Positions 22,477 through 32,065 of a stretch of 32,868 nt of DNA are shown here, in pieces. The first letter of the stretch is position 1; every line of letters starts with the position of its first letter. The stretch comes from Planctomycetaceae bacterium (GTDB taxonomy: Bacteria; Planctomycetota; Planctomycetia; Pirellulales; PNKZ01). The DNA lies in assembly GCA_016793115.1 (NCBI GenBank), contig JAEUIN010000402.1:1-32868 (forward strand), in the 5' to 3' direction. The position numbers and the translations under genes were made by a program. The notes beneath the pieces were generated by a model that was not told the DNA's origin, did no database searches, and saw only the letters and a program-made list of their open reading frames with translations.

Positions 22477-24933
22477 ATGACCCCCTCCAAAGGCTCCAAA
22501 AACTCGACGAACGGCCCGCGCCGCCATACCGCGATCGATTTGGGGCAAGTCGTGCAGTTTCTCCGCCGCCGCTGGCCGCTTATCGCCCTCGGATTGATCG
22601 TCGGTTGGGGCCTTGGGGCGGCCTACATGTACTTCGCTTCGGTGAAATACGAGTCGTCGGCGCAGATTCTCGTCATGCGCAAAGACTCGAAGCTTGCCAC
22701 GCAGGGGGACGCTTCCTCGCAAAGCGAGTCGGCCGTGAACGAAGATTTGCTCGCGACTCACATGCAAATCATTCAGAGTCGCGAGATCGTGGGAGAGGCG
22801 CTAAAGAAGGGGAAGTTGGATCAATTGCCGTCGATCTTATCGAAGCTGAGCACCGCCGAGACGCCGACGACGTTCGTGATCGATCGCATGACGGTGACGC
22901 GCGGCGGCACCGGTCAGTCGCGGCTTGCGCACGTGCTCAACGTCTCGTTCAGACACACTTCGGAAACGGAAACCAAGGAGATCTTGGAAGCCATCGTCGC
23001 GAGCTACAAAACGTTTTTGGGCGCGAAGTTTCAGGACGTCAGCCAGCAGGCCGCTTTGTTGATCGGCCAAGCAAAAAACGAAATTCTCGAGGATCTGCGG
23101 GCGGCCGAAGAAAAGCACCGGATCTACATGGAGCAAGCTCCGCTGCTGTGGAAAGGCGAAGAGAGCGCCAATATTCATCGCAATCGATATGAAGAGCTCA
23201 ACACGGCCGTGTCGGAAGCGCGGTTGCGGGCCGCCAACGCAAAAGCTCGGCTCGACGTCGTCGAGCAGGCCGTGGCCAATCACGAGTTGAACGACGCCGC
23301 GGATTTCGAACGGCTGGCGATCCTCGACCATAACGACTTTCAGCGGCTTGGCATGCTGATCGACATCGACAAGGGAGACGCCAACACGGCCGAGTTTCAG
23401 TCGCTGCAGCCGCAGCGACTGGAAATGGCACGTGCTCAACACGAATCGCTGCTGTCGATGATCATGCAGCGCGATTCCCTGTCGACGGACCTGGGGCCGG
23501 ATCATCCGAAGATGATCCAGCTTTCCAAGCAGATCGAAGCGGGGCAAAGTTTCCTGAAGTCGTCTTCCGACAAACTGGGGCCGGTCGAGTCGAAGCCGCG
23601 GTTGACCGCGAAAGTCATCGTTCAGGCTTATCGCGAACTTTTGAAGCAAGACGTGCTCACGGCGGAGCGTCAAGAGGAGGCGTTGCTGAAATCGGCGAAA
23701 GCCGAAGAGAAATCGGCGAAAGAACTCGTCGAGTACGAACTGCGAGCGAAGACGCTGCAGAAGGAAGTCGATCGTCAGCAAGCGCTGCTCGACGCCGTGT
23801 TGGAACGGTTGCGAGAAATCAATCTCGTCAAGGACTACGGCGGTTTCGTCACCGAAGTCATCGCTCCGATCGAAATCGGCGAGCGCGTGTCGCCGAAACT
23901 GCTCATCGCAGTCTTGGCAGGGACGTTCGTCGGCCTCGTGTTCGGCGGGGCGATGGCCGGAGCGGCCGAATTACGCGATCGTTCATTCCATTCGATCGAC
24001 GCGCTCAAGGCCGCGATTGAATTGCCGGTCTTGTCGATCGTGCCGCAGATGTCGCCCAAGTTGCTCGACGAGGAAACCCGCGTCTTGGTGGAACAGTCGG
24101 GCCGCTCGTTCTGCTTGGCCACTTATTTCCGTCCCCGCTCCCGCGAGGCCGAGGTCTTTCGCGGGTTGCGTACATCGCTGTTGTTCAATTCGCGCGACGG
24201 CCGATCGCAAGTCATTTCCTGTAGCAGTTCTACGATGGGTGACGGCAAATCGACGGTGCTTGCCAACCTAGCGGTAAGCATCGCCCAATCGGCTCGACGC
24301 GTCCTGCTCGTCGACTGCGACTTGCGGCGACCGATGGTGCATAAATTGTTCAATCTCGAAGACTCGCCTGGAATGGCCGACGTCGCCGGCGGGCTGATCG
24401 ATCCGCCCGACGCGATCCAATCGACGGACATTGAGAATCTTGACATTCTGCCGGCGGGTACCATTCCGGAAAACCCGGCCGAATTGCTGTCGTCGCCGCT
24501 TTTCGAACAGTTCCTCGCCTACGCTCGCGAGCGATATGACTTCGTGTTGCTGGATTGTCCGCCGGTGCTCGCGGTGAGCGACCCTTGCGTCGTCGCTCCC
24601 AAGACCGATTCGACGCTGCTCGTCGTTCGCTTGAACAACAATAGTCGACCGCAGGTTTTGCGCTCCGTGGAAATGCTTCAGGAAGTGGGCGCAACCGCGG
24701 CGGGTATTATCGTCAACGGCGTGGCGACATCCGGGACGGCGGGCGAAAACTACGGCTATGGATACGACTACGCGTACGGCGGCGGGCGGAATTCACGGTA
24801 CTACGAACAGCAGGATGAAAACGCGCCGCAGACGCGGAGGCGACCTCGCGATCGTTCGCGGGCGAAGGCCGCGGTCGAGCAAGCGAATGGCCGCTCGTCC
24901 GGACTCGGCGACACGAACGGATCGCATTATTAA
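22477..24933 (+). CDS. Wzc-like polysaccharide co-polymerase with BY-kinase domain
   Basis: This 818-aa inner-membrane protein controls chain length and export of the polysaccharide. Residues ~20-110 form a Wzz domain starting with a transmembrane helix (~34-54). A long periplasmic coiled-coil region (~180-470) is rich in Glu, Lys, Ala and Gln. A second transmembrane helix lies at ~475-500. The cytoplasmic bacterial tyrosine kinase (~530-750) has Walker A GDGKST (588-593), Walker A' LLVDCDLRRP (~610-619) and Walker B FVLLDCPP (~689-696). The tail has a tyrosine cluster (YGYGYDYAYGGG, then RYYEQ, ~757-775) for autophosphorylation. Kinase and Wzz parts are fused as in proteobacterial Wzc. The last Walker A position before GDGKST is Met rather than the usual Pro. 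It lies between polymerase and initiating transferase genes. Confidence 0.93.
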   Translation: MTPSKGSKNSTNGPRRHTAIDLGQVVQFLRRRWPLIALGLIVGWGLGAAYMYFASVKYESSAQILVMRKDSKLATQGDASSQSESAVNEDLLATHMQIIQSREIVGEALKKGKLDQLPSILSKLSTAETPTTFVIDRMTVTRGGTGQSRLAHVLNVSFRHTSETETKEILEAIVASYKTFLGAKFQDVSQQAALLIGQAKNEILEDLRAAEEKHRIYMEQAPLLWKGEESANIHRNRYEELNTAVSEARLRAANAKARLDVVEQAVANHELNDAADFERLAILDHNDFQRLGMLIDIDKGDANTAEFQSLQPQRLEMARAQHESLLSMIMQRDSLSTDLGPDHPKMIQLSKQIEAGQSFLKSSSDKLGPVESKPRLTAKVIVQAYRELLKQDVLTAERQEEALLKSAKAEEKSAKELVEYELRAKTLQKEVDRQQALLDAVLERLREINLVKDYGGFVTEVIAPIEIGERVSPKLLIAVLAGTFVGLVFGGAMAGAAELRDRSFHSIDALKAAIELPVLSIVPQMSPKLLDEETRVLVEQSGRSFCLATYFRPRSREAEVFRGLRTSLLFNSRDGRSQVISCSSSTMGDGKSTVLANLAVSIAQSARRVLLVDCDLRRPMVHKLFNLEDSPGMADVAGGLIDPPDAIQSTDIENLDILPAGTIPENPAELLSSPLFEQFLAYARERYDFVLLDCPPVLAVSDPCVVAPKTDSTLLVVRLNNNSRPQVLRSVEMLQEVGATAAGIIVNGVATSGTAGENYGYGYDYAYGGGRNSRYYEQQDENAPQTRRRPRDRSRAKAAVEQANGRSSGLGDTNGSHY

Positions 24934-25106
24934 AGACGAATGACGTCGTTTTCGACGACCTGTGCCGCGTACGCGGGTTGCGTCGCGATGACGTCTCTTA
25001 TGACTAATCTCGGTGCGAATAGTTGGCAGACTACGCCGCCGGCGAAGGACGGCGAGAGGAAATAGGGCGTCGGCGACCGACCAAGCCGAAGCCGGATAGC
25101 TTGTCT

Positions 25107-26654
25107 ATGGCATCACTGACAAAAGAAAATCGGGTACGTCCGCGCGACGGAATTCTGCGCAGCGCGGCTCCGCTCAGCGAATCGCCGGCGACCGACGGGG
25201 CGACGACCTCGGAGTTTGCGGCGGCGCGAATCGACGCGCGGCGCGATTGGGCCTACTTGTTCCGCTTTCTGTCGACGTCGATTCCGCTATGGGCGGCGGA
25301 TCAAGTGAGTTTGCTGGTTTCCGCGGTCATCGCATATCTCGTTGCGGCACCGTTGAGCGGATTGCGGTTGGAGGAGACTTTCGGCTGGACGGCCGGGTTG
25401 GCCGTCCTCAATACGTTGACGTGCTGGATGTTCGGACTCTATCCCGCCGTCGGCTTGACTACGGAGCGTGAAATTCGCTTTTCTTCGTGGTCGACGTTGG
25501 TGCTGTTCGTGGGCGCGGCGCTGCAGGCATCCTGGGGCGCCACGGCGGCGGTCACGAGTTGGTTGTTGGCCGGTTGCGTCGCCAATCTGGTGATCGCGCC
25601 CTACTTTCGTCGCACCGTGCGTCGTTGGATGGCCGGGTATCTCTGGTGGGCGCAGCCGGCGCTGATCTTCGGCGGCGGAGCTTCCGGAGCGGCCGTTTAT
25701 CGAGCTTTGGAAGATGCTCCGGAATGCGGATTACGACCGATCGGCATCATCGACGAGTTGTCGAATCATTGGAGTGATGAGTCCGTCGATCCGGCCTGGT
25801 ACTTAGGGCCTGAATCCGATGCGATGGAGTTGGCGCGTCGGCATGGCGTGTTTTGGGCCATCGTGCCGTTGCAAGACAACGCGGAAAAGGATTTTGCCTC
25901 ACGATTGAGTCGCACCGCAGGCCTGCTGCCGCATGTCGCAGTCACATTTGCCGATTGGACGCCGCTGGCCTTGCACACGGCGGGCGCCAAGCCGCTGTTG
26001 GGAATTCCGTCGATCCAAATCGACGAGCAGTTGCTCATTCCGATGCAGCGACTTGCCAAGCGCGTGTTGGATCTTACGCTGCTGGTCCTGGTGACGCCGG
26101 TGGTGTTCGCGTTGATCGCGATCTTGGGAGTCGTCATCAAGTTGACCTCGCCGGGGCCCGTCTTCTTCGCTCAAGAGCGAATCGGCTATTTGGGGGAACG
26201 ATTCAAGGTTTGGAAGCTTCGCACGATGGTGGTCGACGCCGAGCAGGTGTTGAAGGAACATTTGGCCGGCGATCAGGAACTGTCGGCGGAATGGAATCAA
26301 TTCCACAAATTGCGGCGCGATCCGCGCGTGACGCCCATCGGAAGGTTCTTGCGTAAGACGAGTCTCGACGAACTTCCTCAAATCTGGAACGTCATCCGCG
26401 GCGACATGAGCTTCGTCGGACCGCGTCCATATGCGTACTACGAGTACGAGCAGTTGCTGCAACTCGCCCCGGTCGTCCTGCGCGTTCGGCCGGGCATCAC
26501 CGGTTTATGGCAAATTTCCGGGCGAAATCGTTCCACGTTTGAAGAGCGTATGCGCATCGAAACCGGCTACGTCCGCGACTGGTCGCCGTGGCTCGACGTG
26601 TACATTCTGGCACGAACGATTCGCGTGGTCTTGACGTGCGACGGAGCATGTTAA
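25107..26654 (+). CDS. Initiating polyprenyl-phosphate glycosyl-1-phosphate transferase (WbaP/WcaJ-like)
   Basis: This 515-aa membrane protein starts repeat-unit synthesis by moving a sugar-1-phosphate from a nucleotide sugar to undecaprenyl phosphate. The ATG at 25107 is chosen over a TTG 28 codons earlier because the extra stretch is Arg/Lys-rich and not conserved-looking. After a disordered N-terminus come about four transmembrane helices (~residues 50-180). Next is a Rossmann-like CoA-binding segment (IFGGGASGAAVYRAL, ~190-204). The catalytic bacterial sugar transferase domain follows from ~318, opening with the membrane-embedded KRVLDLTLLVLVTPVVF. It carries TSPGPVFFAQERIG, FKVWKLRTM, TSLDELPQIWNV, GDMSFVGPRP and RPGITGLWQISGR, all family hallmarks with the Asp-Glu catalytic pair in SLDELPQ. 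The sugar specificity cannot be read. Confidence 0.94.
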   Translation: MASLTKENRVRPRDGILRSAAPLSESPATDGATTSEFAAARIDARRDWAYLFRFLSTSIPLWAADQVSLLVSAVIAYLVAAPLSGLRLEETFGWTAGLAVLNTLTCWMFGLYPAVGLTTEREIRFSSWSTLVLFVGAALQASWGATAAVTSWLLAGCVANLVIAPYFRRTVRRWMAGYLWWAQPALIFGGGASGAAVYRALEDAPECGLRPIGIIDELSNHWSDESVDPAWYLGPESDAMELARRHGVFWAIVPLQDNAEKDFASRLSRTAGLLPHVAVTFADWTPLALHTAGAKPLLGIPSIQIDEQLLIPMQRLAKRVLDLTLLVLVTPVVFALIAILGVVIKLTSPGPVFFAQERIGYLGERFKVWKLRTMVVDAEQVLKEHLAGDQELSAEWNQFHKLRRDPRVTPIGRFLRKTSLDELPQIWNVIRGDMSFVGPRPYAYYEYEQLLQLAPVVLRVRPGITGLWQISGRNRSTFEERMRIETGYVRDWSPWLDVYILARTIRVVLTCDGAC

Positions 26655-26734
26655 CGGAGTGCTTGCCGACTTTTTCGAAGTCGACCAGGTACGCGGCACG
26701 GACGCCTCGCGTTTTTTGAACCCTCGAGGCGCAC

Positions 26735-28138
26735 TTGTCCGCGATAGCCGATCCTACGACCGAAGACTTGACTGTGAGCGACCCTCCGTCGAACTCTCGC
26801 CTCACTTGGCGGCGTTTCGCCGCAGGAGCGGAGTTCCGGCTCTTGGTGCAAGTCGCTCATTTAGTCGGTTGGCAGGTCGCGAGCCGCGGACTCGGCTTCA
26901 TCGGCGCGGTTTGGGCGGCACGTTGTTTAGGACCGGAAAAACTTGGTCAGTCCGGAATCGTAATCCTCGGCATCGGTCAACTGGCATTCTTAGTCAATCT
27001 CAACCAAGACAATCTCCTGGTCCGCGCGTACAAGCAGTTGGGCGACGCCGCCGCCCGCGAATCTCTGGTTAACGCCGCGATGTCCTTTCGCGTTTTGATC
27101 TCGGCCGCCTGTTTTGTCGCGGCTCTGGTCGGCATTTGGGCCGCGGACTTGTCGCCGGCGTGGCAGTTCACGTGTTATGCCGGGCTGCCGATGATTCTGA
27201 TCCAGATCAATCAGCCGTTGTGGCTCATGCAGGCGGTCGGAAAAGTTTCCTTGAACTACAAACTCGCGGCGGTCAGTTCGATCGTGGCGCTCGGCCTGTA
27301 CTTTTTATTCCTTCGTCCGGGCGCGGCTGCGGGAACCGAGGTCGTCATACAAGGATTAGCGCAGGGGATCGCGCTGCTGTGGGGTTGGAAGCTGGTGACG
27401 GATCTGTCGTCGATCCGAATTCATTTTGCTCCGGCGAAAGATTTTTTGCGGCGAGTCGCCGACGAAGGAAAGTGGTTGGCGATGATCGGCGTCGCGAACT
27501 ATTTGTATACCGCGATGACATTGCCTTTGCTTGGATACCTGGGAAGCTTCAAAGACGTCGGGTTGATGCGCAGCGCATTGAGCGTGACGGGAGTTTGTAC
27601 TCAGATCAACGCCGTCCTTTTCGTGCTGATTTATCCGAAGTTCATCGACTGGTATCGCGCCGACGTTCGGTCTTATTGGAATCGCCAGCGCGGCGTCGCC
27701 GCATTTTTCTTCACGCTGTTGTCTCCGTTGGCGGTCGGCCTCTTTTATCTGTTGCCTTTCGTCTACCCTAAAGTGTACGGCGAAGAATTTACCGCGGCCG
27801 CTATTCCCTGTGCGTGGCTGGTCGCGGCGAAATGCATCGCCACGGTTAACAACATGTTCACTCTGGGACTGTTGGCCCAGGGGAAGGATCGACAAGTTTC
27901 TCTGCTAGTCATCGCGACGGCCCCCGCCGGACTGGCCGGCAATCTACTGGCGATTCCCGCTTACGGATTGATGGGTTGCGCGCTTGTCGATTTTGCGAGA
28001 GAGGTCGTCGTTCTCATGGCGGCGTATTGGATGTGCCGCCAAGCGAATCGTGAGGCGATTACGACGAACGACGACGCGCCGGAATTGGACGGAGCGTCCG
28101 ACGAGCGGATGCCCGGAGATCTTGCGGATTTCAAATGA
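26735..28138 (+). CDS. Wzx-like polysaccharide flippase
   Basis: This 467-aa polytopic inner-membrane protein of the polysaccharide-transporter/MATE-like superfamily flips lipid-linked repeat units to the periplasmic face. It has some twelve hydrophobic segments. The first one or two helices carry the usual Wzx signature (RGLGFIGAVWAARCLGPEKLGQ) and a mid-protein segment reads TLPLLGYLGSFKDVGLMRSA, typical of this family. The start is uncertain. TTG at 26735 has GAGG 5 nt upstream and is used here; a GTG at 26774 would remove 13 polar residues without touching the first helix. Its stop overlaps the next start as ATGATG, so it is coupled to the GT4 gene. Confidence 0.87.
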   Translation: MSAIADPTTEDLTVSDPPSNSRLTWRRFAAGAEFRLLVQVAHLVGWQVASRGLGFIGAVWAARCLGPEKLGQSGIVILGIGQLAFLVNLNQDNLLVRAYKQLGDAAARESLVNAAMSFRVLISAACFVAALVGIWAADLSPAWQFTCYAGLPMILIQINQPLWLMQAVGKVSLNYKLAAVSSIVALGLYFLFLRPGAAAGTEVVIQGLAQGIALLWGWKLVTDLSSIRIHFAPAKDFLRRVADEGKWLAMIGVANYLYTAMTLPLLGYLGSFKDVGLMRSALSVTGVCTQINAVLFVLIYPKFIDWYRADVRSYWNRQRGVAAFFFTLLSPLAVGLFYLLPFVYPKVYGEEFTAAAIPCAWLVAAKCIATVNNMFTLGLLAQGKDRQVSLLVIATAPAGLAGNLLAIPAYGLMGCALVDFAREVVVLMAAYWMCRQANREAITTNDDAPELDGASDERMPGDLADFK

Positions 28139-29427
28139 TGCTCGGTGATTCTTTGTCGACGCCGCTGCCGGTCGCCGACGCCGCTGATGCGTCGAGTGCG
28201 ATGCCGCGCGCGTCGTGCGACAGCGAGGGGCGCTTATCAGGGAAGCGGCCGTCGTCGGACGAATCGCCCACGGTGCTCATATTCGAAGATGTGCTGCTTC
28301 CCTATTCACAGACGTTTGTCGTCGAACAGGCCGAAAACCTGCGTCGCTACCGACCGGTGTACGTCGGCTTACGTCGCGCGGACGGAATTCACCTTCCCCC
28401 GCAGCGAACTTGCGTACTCAACCGCGGTTCGCGGGTCGGTCGGCTTCGCGAGGTCGCCTACAAGCTGACGGGGTTCGCTCCGGGCTTTCTCGCCGAACTA
28501 CGGCTCCGCCGGCCGGCATTGATTCACGCTCATTTTGGTCCGAGCGGATGCTTGGCGATACCGTTGAGCCGAGCGCTCGACGTTCCTCTCGTCGTGACGT
28601 TCCACGGATTCGACGCCACGATGACCGATCAAGCTTTGTCTCGCGGCAGCTATCCGGATCGGACTTTCGTCGCCGGGCGAGCGAAACTCCGATCCGGCGC
28701 TCGAAAGGTCATAGCCGTGTCGGAGTTCATTAAGCGGCGATTAGTCGCTCAAGGCTTCGATCCCGCTGCGGTTGAAGTCTCGTATATCGGAGTCGACACT
28801 CAGCGGTTTCTGCCCTGTGTCGGCGGCGCTCGGAAACGCAACGTCCTATACGTCGGTCGAATGGTTCCAAAAAAGGGATGCGAGTACCTGATTCGCGCGA
28901 TGTCGGCCGTGAACCGCACCCGTCCCGATGTGACATTGACGCTCGTCGGCGACGGACCTTCCATGCTCTCCTTGAAGCGGCTCGCGAGCGAACTTCGAGT
29001 GCGGGCCGAGTTTCTAGGAGCGCAACCTCACGACGCGGTGCGGGCGCACATGAATTCCTCGACGGTCCTGTGTGCGCCGAGCGTCACGGCGGAGAACGGC
29101 GACGCCGAAGGATTGGGAATGATTCTGCTTGAAGCGCAAGCTTGCGGAACCCCGGTCGTGGGAAGCCGTAGCGGCGGAATGCCCGAGGCGCTAATAGAAG
29201 GTACGACCGGATTGCTCGCCGAAGAAGGAGACGTCGAAGGTCTGGCGACGAATCTATCGCGAATACTCGACGATGAACGGTTCGCGGCGCGAATGGGCGA
29301 GGCCGGCCGAGCGCACGTGTGTCGTAATTTCGACATACGCGATCGAACGGCTCGTTTAGAACTATTGTACGACCAGATTTTGAACGGCGAAGCGCGCGGC
29401 CGTTCAGCCGATTTCAAAAGCGGTTGA
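28135..29427 (+). CDS. GT4-family glycosyltransferase
   Basis: This 430-aa GT-B fold glycosyltransferase likely adds one sugar to the lipid-linked repeat unit on the cytoplasmic side. The N-terminal acceptor domain includes HAHFGPSG and TFHGFDATM. The C-terminal domain starts near NVLYVGRMVPKKG, followed by LTLVGDGP. The GT4 E-x7-E motif that binds the nucleotide-sugar is in EGLGMILLEAQACGTPVVGS, which closes on the typical GGMPEAL segment. The first ~45 residues are low-complexity and Ser/Ala/Asp-rich. ATG at 28135 and 28138 are both possible; the first overlaps the flippase stop. Confidence 0.92.
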   Translation: MMLGDSLSTPLPVADAADASSAMPRASCDSEGRLSGKRPSSDESPTVLIFEDVLLPYSQTFVVEQAENLRRYRPVYVGLRRADGIHLPPQRTCVLNRGSRVGRLREVAYKLTGFAPGFLAELRLRRPALIHAHFGPSGCLAIPLSRALDVPLVVTFHGFDATMTDQALSRGSYPDRTFVAGRAKLRSGARKVIAVSEFIKRRLVAQGFDPAAVEVSYIGVDTQRFLPCVGGARKRNVLYVGRMVPKKGCEYLIRAMSAVNRTRPDVTLTLVGDGPSMLSLKRLASELRVRAEFLGAQPHDAVRAHMNSSTVLCAPSVTAENGDAEGLGMILLEAQACGTPVVGSRSGGMPEALIEGTTGLLAEEGDVEGLATNLSRILDDERFAARMGEAGRAHVCRNFDIRDRTARLELLYDQILNGEARGRSADFKSG

Positions 29428-29428
29428 G

Positions 29429-29448
29429 GCGAACGCTCGCAGTTTTTT
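29429..29448 (+). terminator. Very weak hairpin with T-tract
   Basis: A 4-bp GCGA/TCGC stem with an ACGC loop is followed by AG and six T residues just after the GT4 stop. It is too short to stop transcription alone; it may only attenuate, or be chance. Confidence 0.15.
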
Positions 29449-29514
29449 CCGAATCGCAGCTTTCGATCGGGCGGCCGACTTGCCGACAGTCGCGAAGCCA
29501 AGTCAGACGAACAA

Positions 29515-31026
29515 GTGATTGACGATACCTCAAGTTTGATCCCGATGCCGCCTCTAAGCGAAATAACCGACTCGGACCGCAGCCTGCCGGTGCGAACCGA
29601 GAAGTCGCCGACCGGATCGACGGGTCCGCGGGTCGTCGACCGCCTTTTGGTCACGACCGTTGCGAGCGACGACGAGGGGAGCCGCGAAGCGAAGGAACGT
29701 CAGGAGTCGCAGTCAATCGCCAAAGTGCGGCTCATCACCGTCGTCGATTCGCTTTTGATGGCGCTGGTCCTGATGGCTCCTCTGAGTGGTCTGGAGACGA
29801 TCAAGAATTCGATCTCGGCCGATGGTTTTAAAACGACGTCGATCGTACGCGAAACATCTCGCTATCGGGTGGTTTGGCAGGCGTTGACCGGCTGCACGAT
29901 TCTCGTGGCTGCGGCCTCCGTCTGCTTGCATCTCGCGACCCCACGAGACCCGGACGGCGACGAACCAAGTTTGACCCATCGCTACCTTTACGCCGCGCTG
30001 ATGATTTGGTGGGGTGTGCAAGCGCTACGGATGATCGCGGCCGAGCCGTCCTCCGTCGCGCGCTTGCAGTTTTGGGTGATCCCGGCGGTTTATACGGCCG
30101 CTTATTCGCAGCGACTGAGCTACGAACGAATTTATTCCATTTTTGAATGGTTTGTGCGACTTTCGACCGCCGGCGTCGTCGCACTGATGTTGATCGCTCC
30201 GACGCTCGTAACGGAACCCGGGTACCGCGGCATTTTGCCGTTCATGCCTTTCCGGCTCCACGGTTTCTACGCCGTCGGTTACCACATGGCGTTTTTGGTG
30301 GCGGCGTTTTGGCTGTTGCCGATTCCGGACCACCTCCGAGGTTTTCGCCCGATCCGCTTGATGAGCGGCGGGTGCAACGTCGCCGTGTTCGTGCTCACTC
30401 AGGGAAAGGCCGTCTATCTTTTGTTTGTCATCGGCTGGGTGATCAAAAGGTTGGCGAATTACTATCTCGCGACAGGTCGTCGGCCGCTGACGTCGATGTT
30501 GCCCTGGTTGTTAACGCTGGGAGCTCTCACCGGACTTTTGATGATTCCTGAAGTCATTCGGGGCGTGGCCGATCTTACCGATATTCCGCTCGAAGAGTTG
30601 CTTTCGATGACCGGACGTACCGACATCTGGCATGTCATGATCGACGACTCGCGTGATAGTTGGGTGTTCGGTAAGAGTCCGTCGAGTTGGGAAGACGTCG
30701 GTTGGTCGCTCCGGTTTCGTCGCAATCTCGTCATTCCTCATGCCCACAATCAATTCGTCCAGATGCTTTGGGAGTGCGGCATCGTCGGCTGCGCCGCGTT
30801 GACGCTCTATATCGCCGTATTTTTTTGGCGGCTGTCGGCGCTTGCGGCCCGATTGCTTCCCGGCGTTTTGGCTGTGGCGGTGTTGCTGTGGATGCGCACC
30901 GCGACGGAAGTGTTCTTCGGAATCTTAAGCGCCGGCACTGTGCTGATGACCGTGCACTTCGTGTTGTTCATGATTATGTCGCTTCCGGCTACGCCAGAGG
31001 ATTCGTCGTCTCATGACCTCGCCTAG
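29515..31026 (+). CDS. Second Wzy/WaaL-like O-antigen polymerase or ligase
   Basis: This 503-aa polytopic membrane protein has a polar N-terminus of ~70 residues, then about ten hydrophobic segments beginning at ITVVDSLLMALVLMAPL. A periplasmic loop (~350-425) contains SMTGRTDIWHVM and, further on, the hallmark PHAHNQFVQMLWECGIVG. This HN-x-F/L-x-E-x-G-I-G pattern defines the O-antigen ligase/polymerase (Wzy_C) group. GTG at 29515 is the first start after the gap of 87 nt; ATG at 29545 is an alternative ten codons later. Its end overlaps the next gene by 14 nt. With another Wzy-like gene at 20865, one of the two may polymerise while the other transfers the polymer to an acceptor, or they serve different glycans. 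Confidence 0.87.
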   Translation: MIDDTSSLIPMPPLSEITDSDRSLPVRTEKSPTGSTGPRVVDRLLVTTVASDDEGSREAKERQESQSIAKVRLITVVDSLLMALVLMAPLSGLETIKNSISADGFKTTSIVRETSRYRVVWQALTGCTILVAAASVCLHLATPRDPDGDEPSLTHRYLYAALMIWWGVQALRMIAAEPSSVARLQFWVIPAVYTAAYSQRLSYERIYSIFEWFVRLSTAGVVALMLIAPTLVTEPGYRGILPFMPFRLHGFYAVGYHMAFLVAAFWLLPIPDHLRGFRPIRLMSGGCNVAVFVLTQGKAVYLLFVIGWVIKRLANYYLATGRRPLTSMLPWLLTLGALTGLLMIPEVIRGVADLTDIPLEELLSMTGRTDIWHVMIDDSRDSWVFGKSPSSWEDVGWSLRFRRNLVIPHAHNQFVQMLWECGIVGCAALTLYIAVFFWRLSALAARLLPGVLAVAVLLWMRTATEVFFGILSAGTVLMTVHFVLFMIMSLPATPEDSSSHDLA

Positions 31027-32065
31027 CCTCGCTCGGATCGATTCGGCGATCGAATCTTCGCCTAACTCGGCACGCACTCCCTTCGTCGTCGGGGAGTCGC
31101 GCGTCGAAGACGCCGCCATGCCGGAATTCGACGAGCGACTCGAGCCCTTGGTCAGCGTCGTCATTCCGACTCGGAATCGTGCGCAACTCTTGCGTCGCGC
31201 GCTCGACAGCGTGTCGCGGCAAACGTATCGAAGGCTGGAAATCATCGTGGTCGTCGACGGCGAAGATGCCGAAACATCCGCGACGATCGAGGGCTTTTGT
31301 GACTCGCGAATCCGAGCGATCGTCAACCGCGTATCGCAGGGCGGTGCCGAAGCGCGAAACATCGGCGTCCGTGCGGCCCTGGGGAGTTACATCGCTTTTC
31401 TCGATGACGACGACGAGTTTCTGCCGAACAAGATCGAGTTGCAGCTCAAACGTGCTCTCCGCTCGCAGGGCCGTTTTCCGTTGGGGCTTTGCCGAATCGT
31501 CGCCCGCTCTCCGAAAGGAGAGTTTATCTGGCCGCTGTTTCCGCCCCGGCCCGATCAACCGCTGTCGGAATACATGTTTTGCCGAAAAGGCTTCGCCCAG
31601 GGAGAAGGGCTGGTGCAAACAGACATGCTTTTCGTCCCGCGCGAGTTGCTTCTCCAAATTCCGTTCAGCGGCGGCCTGCCGCGGCATCAAGAGTGGGATT
31701 GGATTCTGCGGGCCGCTCACCATCCCGACGTTGAAATTGCGTTTTGCGACGAGCCGTTAGCCGTGTGGTACATCGAGGAAAATCGCAAGTGCGTGAGTGG
31801 AACGAACGGTTGGGAGTCCTCGTGTGCATGGCTCGACAGCGTTGAGAAATTCGTGACCCCGCGCGCTTATGCCGCTTTTTTGTTGACCGTCGCCAGCGGC
31901 ATCGCCGCTAAGGAAGGCAACGGCCGAGCTTTTTGCGCGTTGATCGGAAAGGCCGCGTCGCGTCATATCCCCGCGCTTCGTTATTGGCTCATTCATATCG
32001 GCATCTGGGCGATTCCCGTTGAACTACGGAGATTGGCCCGCAAGTTCACTCGAGGCGGCGTTTGA
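31013..32065 (+). CDS. GT2-family glycosyltransferase
   Basis: This 350-aa GT-A fold enzyme acts on a nucleotide-sugar donor at the cytoplasmic membrane face. The catalytic domain starts near residue 46 with the signature VSVVIPTRNRAQLLRRALDS. GGAEARNIGV follows, then the metal-binding acidic motif FLDDDDEF (~residues 128-135). HQEWDWILRA (~220) is the later conserved ED/EW-type catalytic segment. The first ~40 residues are polar and not conserved-looking, and a start at an internal ATG (AAMPEF, codon 36) is possible. It overlaps the preceding membrane-protein gene by 14 nt and the next gene by 1 nt (TGATG), so all three are probably co-translated. Residues ~310-350 are basic and amphipathic, suiting membrane attachment. 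Confidence 0.92.
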   Translation: MTSPSLARIDSAIESSPNSARTPFVVGESRVEDAAMPEFDERLEPLVSVVIPTRNRAQLLRRALDSVSRQTYRRLEIIVVVDGEDAETSATIEGFCDSRIRAIVNRVSQGGAEARNIGVRAALGSYIAFLDDDDEFLPNKIELQLKRALRSQGRFPLGLCRIVARSPKGEFIWPLFPPRPDQPLSEYMFCRKGFAQGEGLVQTDMLFVPRELLLQIPFSGGLPRHQEWDWILRAAHHPDVEIAFCDEPLAVWYIEENRKCVSGTNGWESSCAWLDSVEKFVTPRAYAAFLLTVASGIAAKEGNGRAFCALIGKAASRHIPALRYWLIHIGIWAIPVELRRLARKFTRGGV

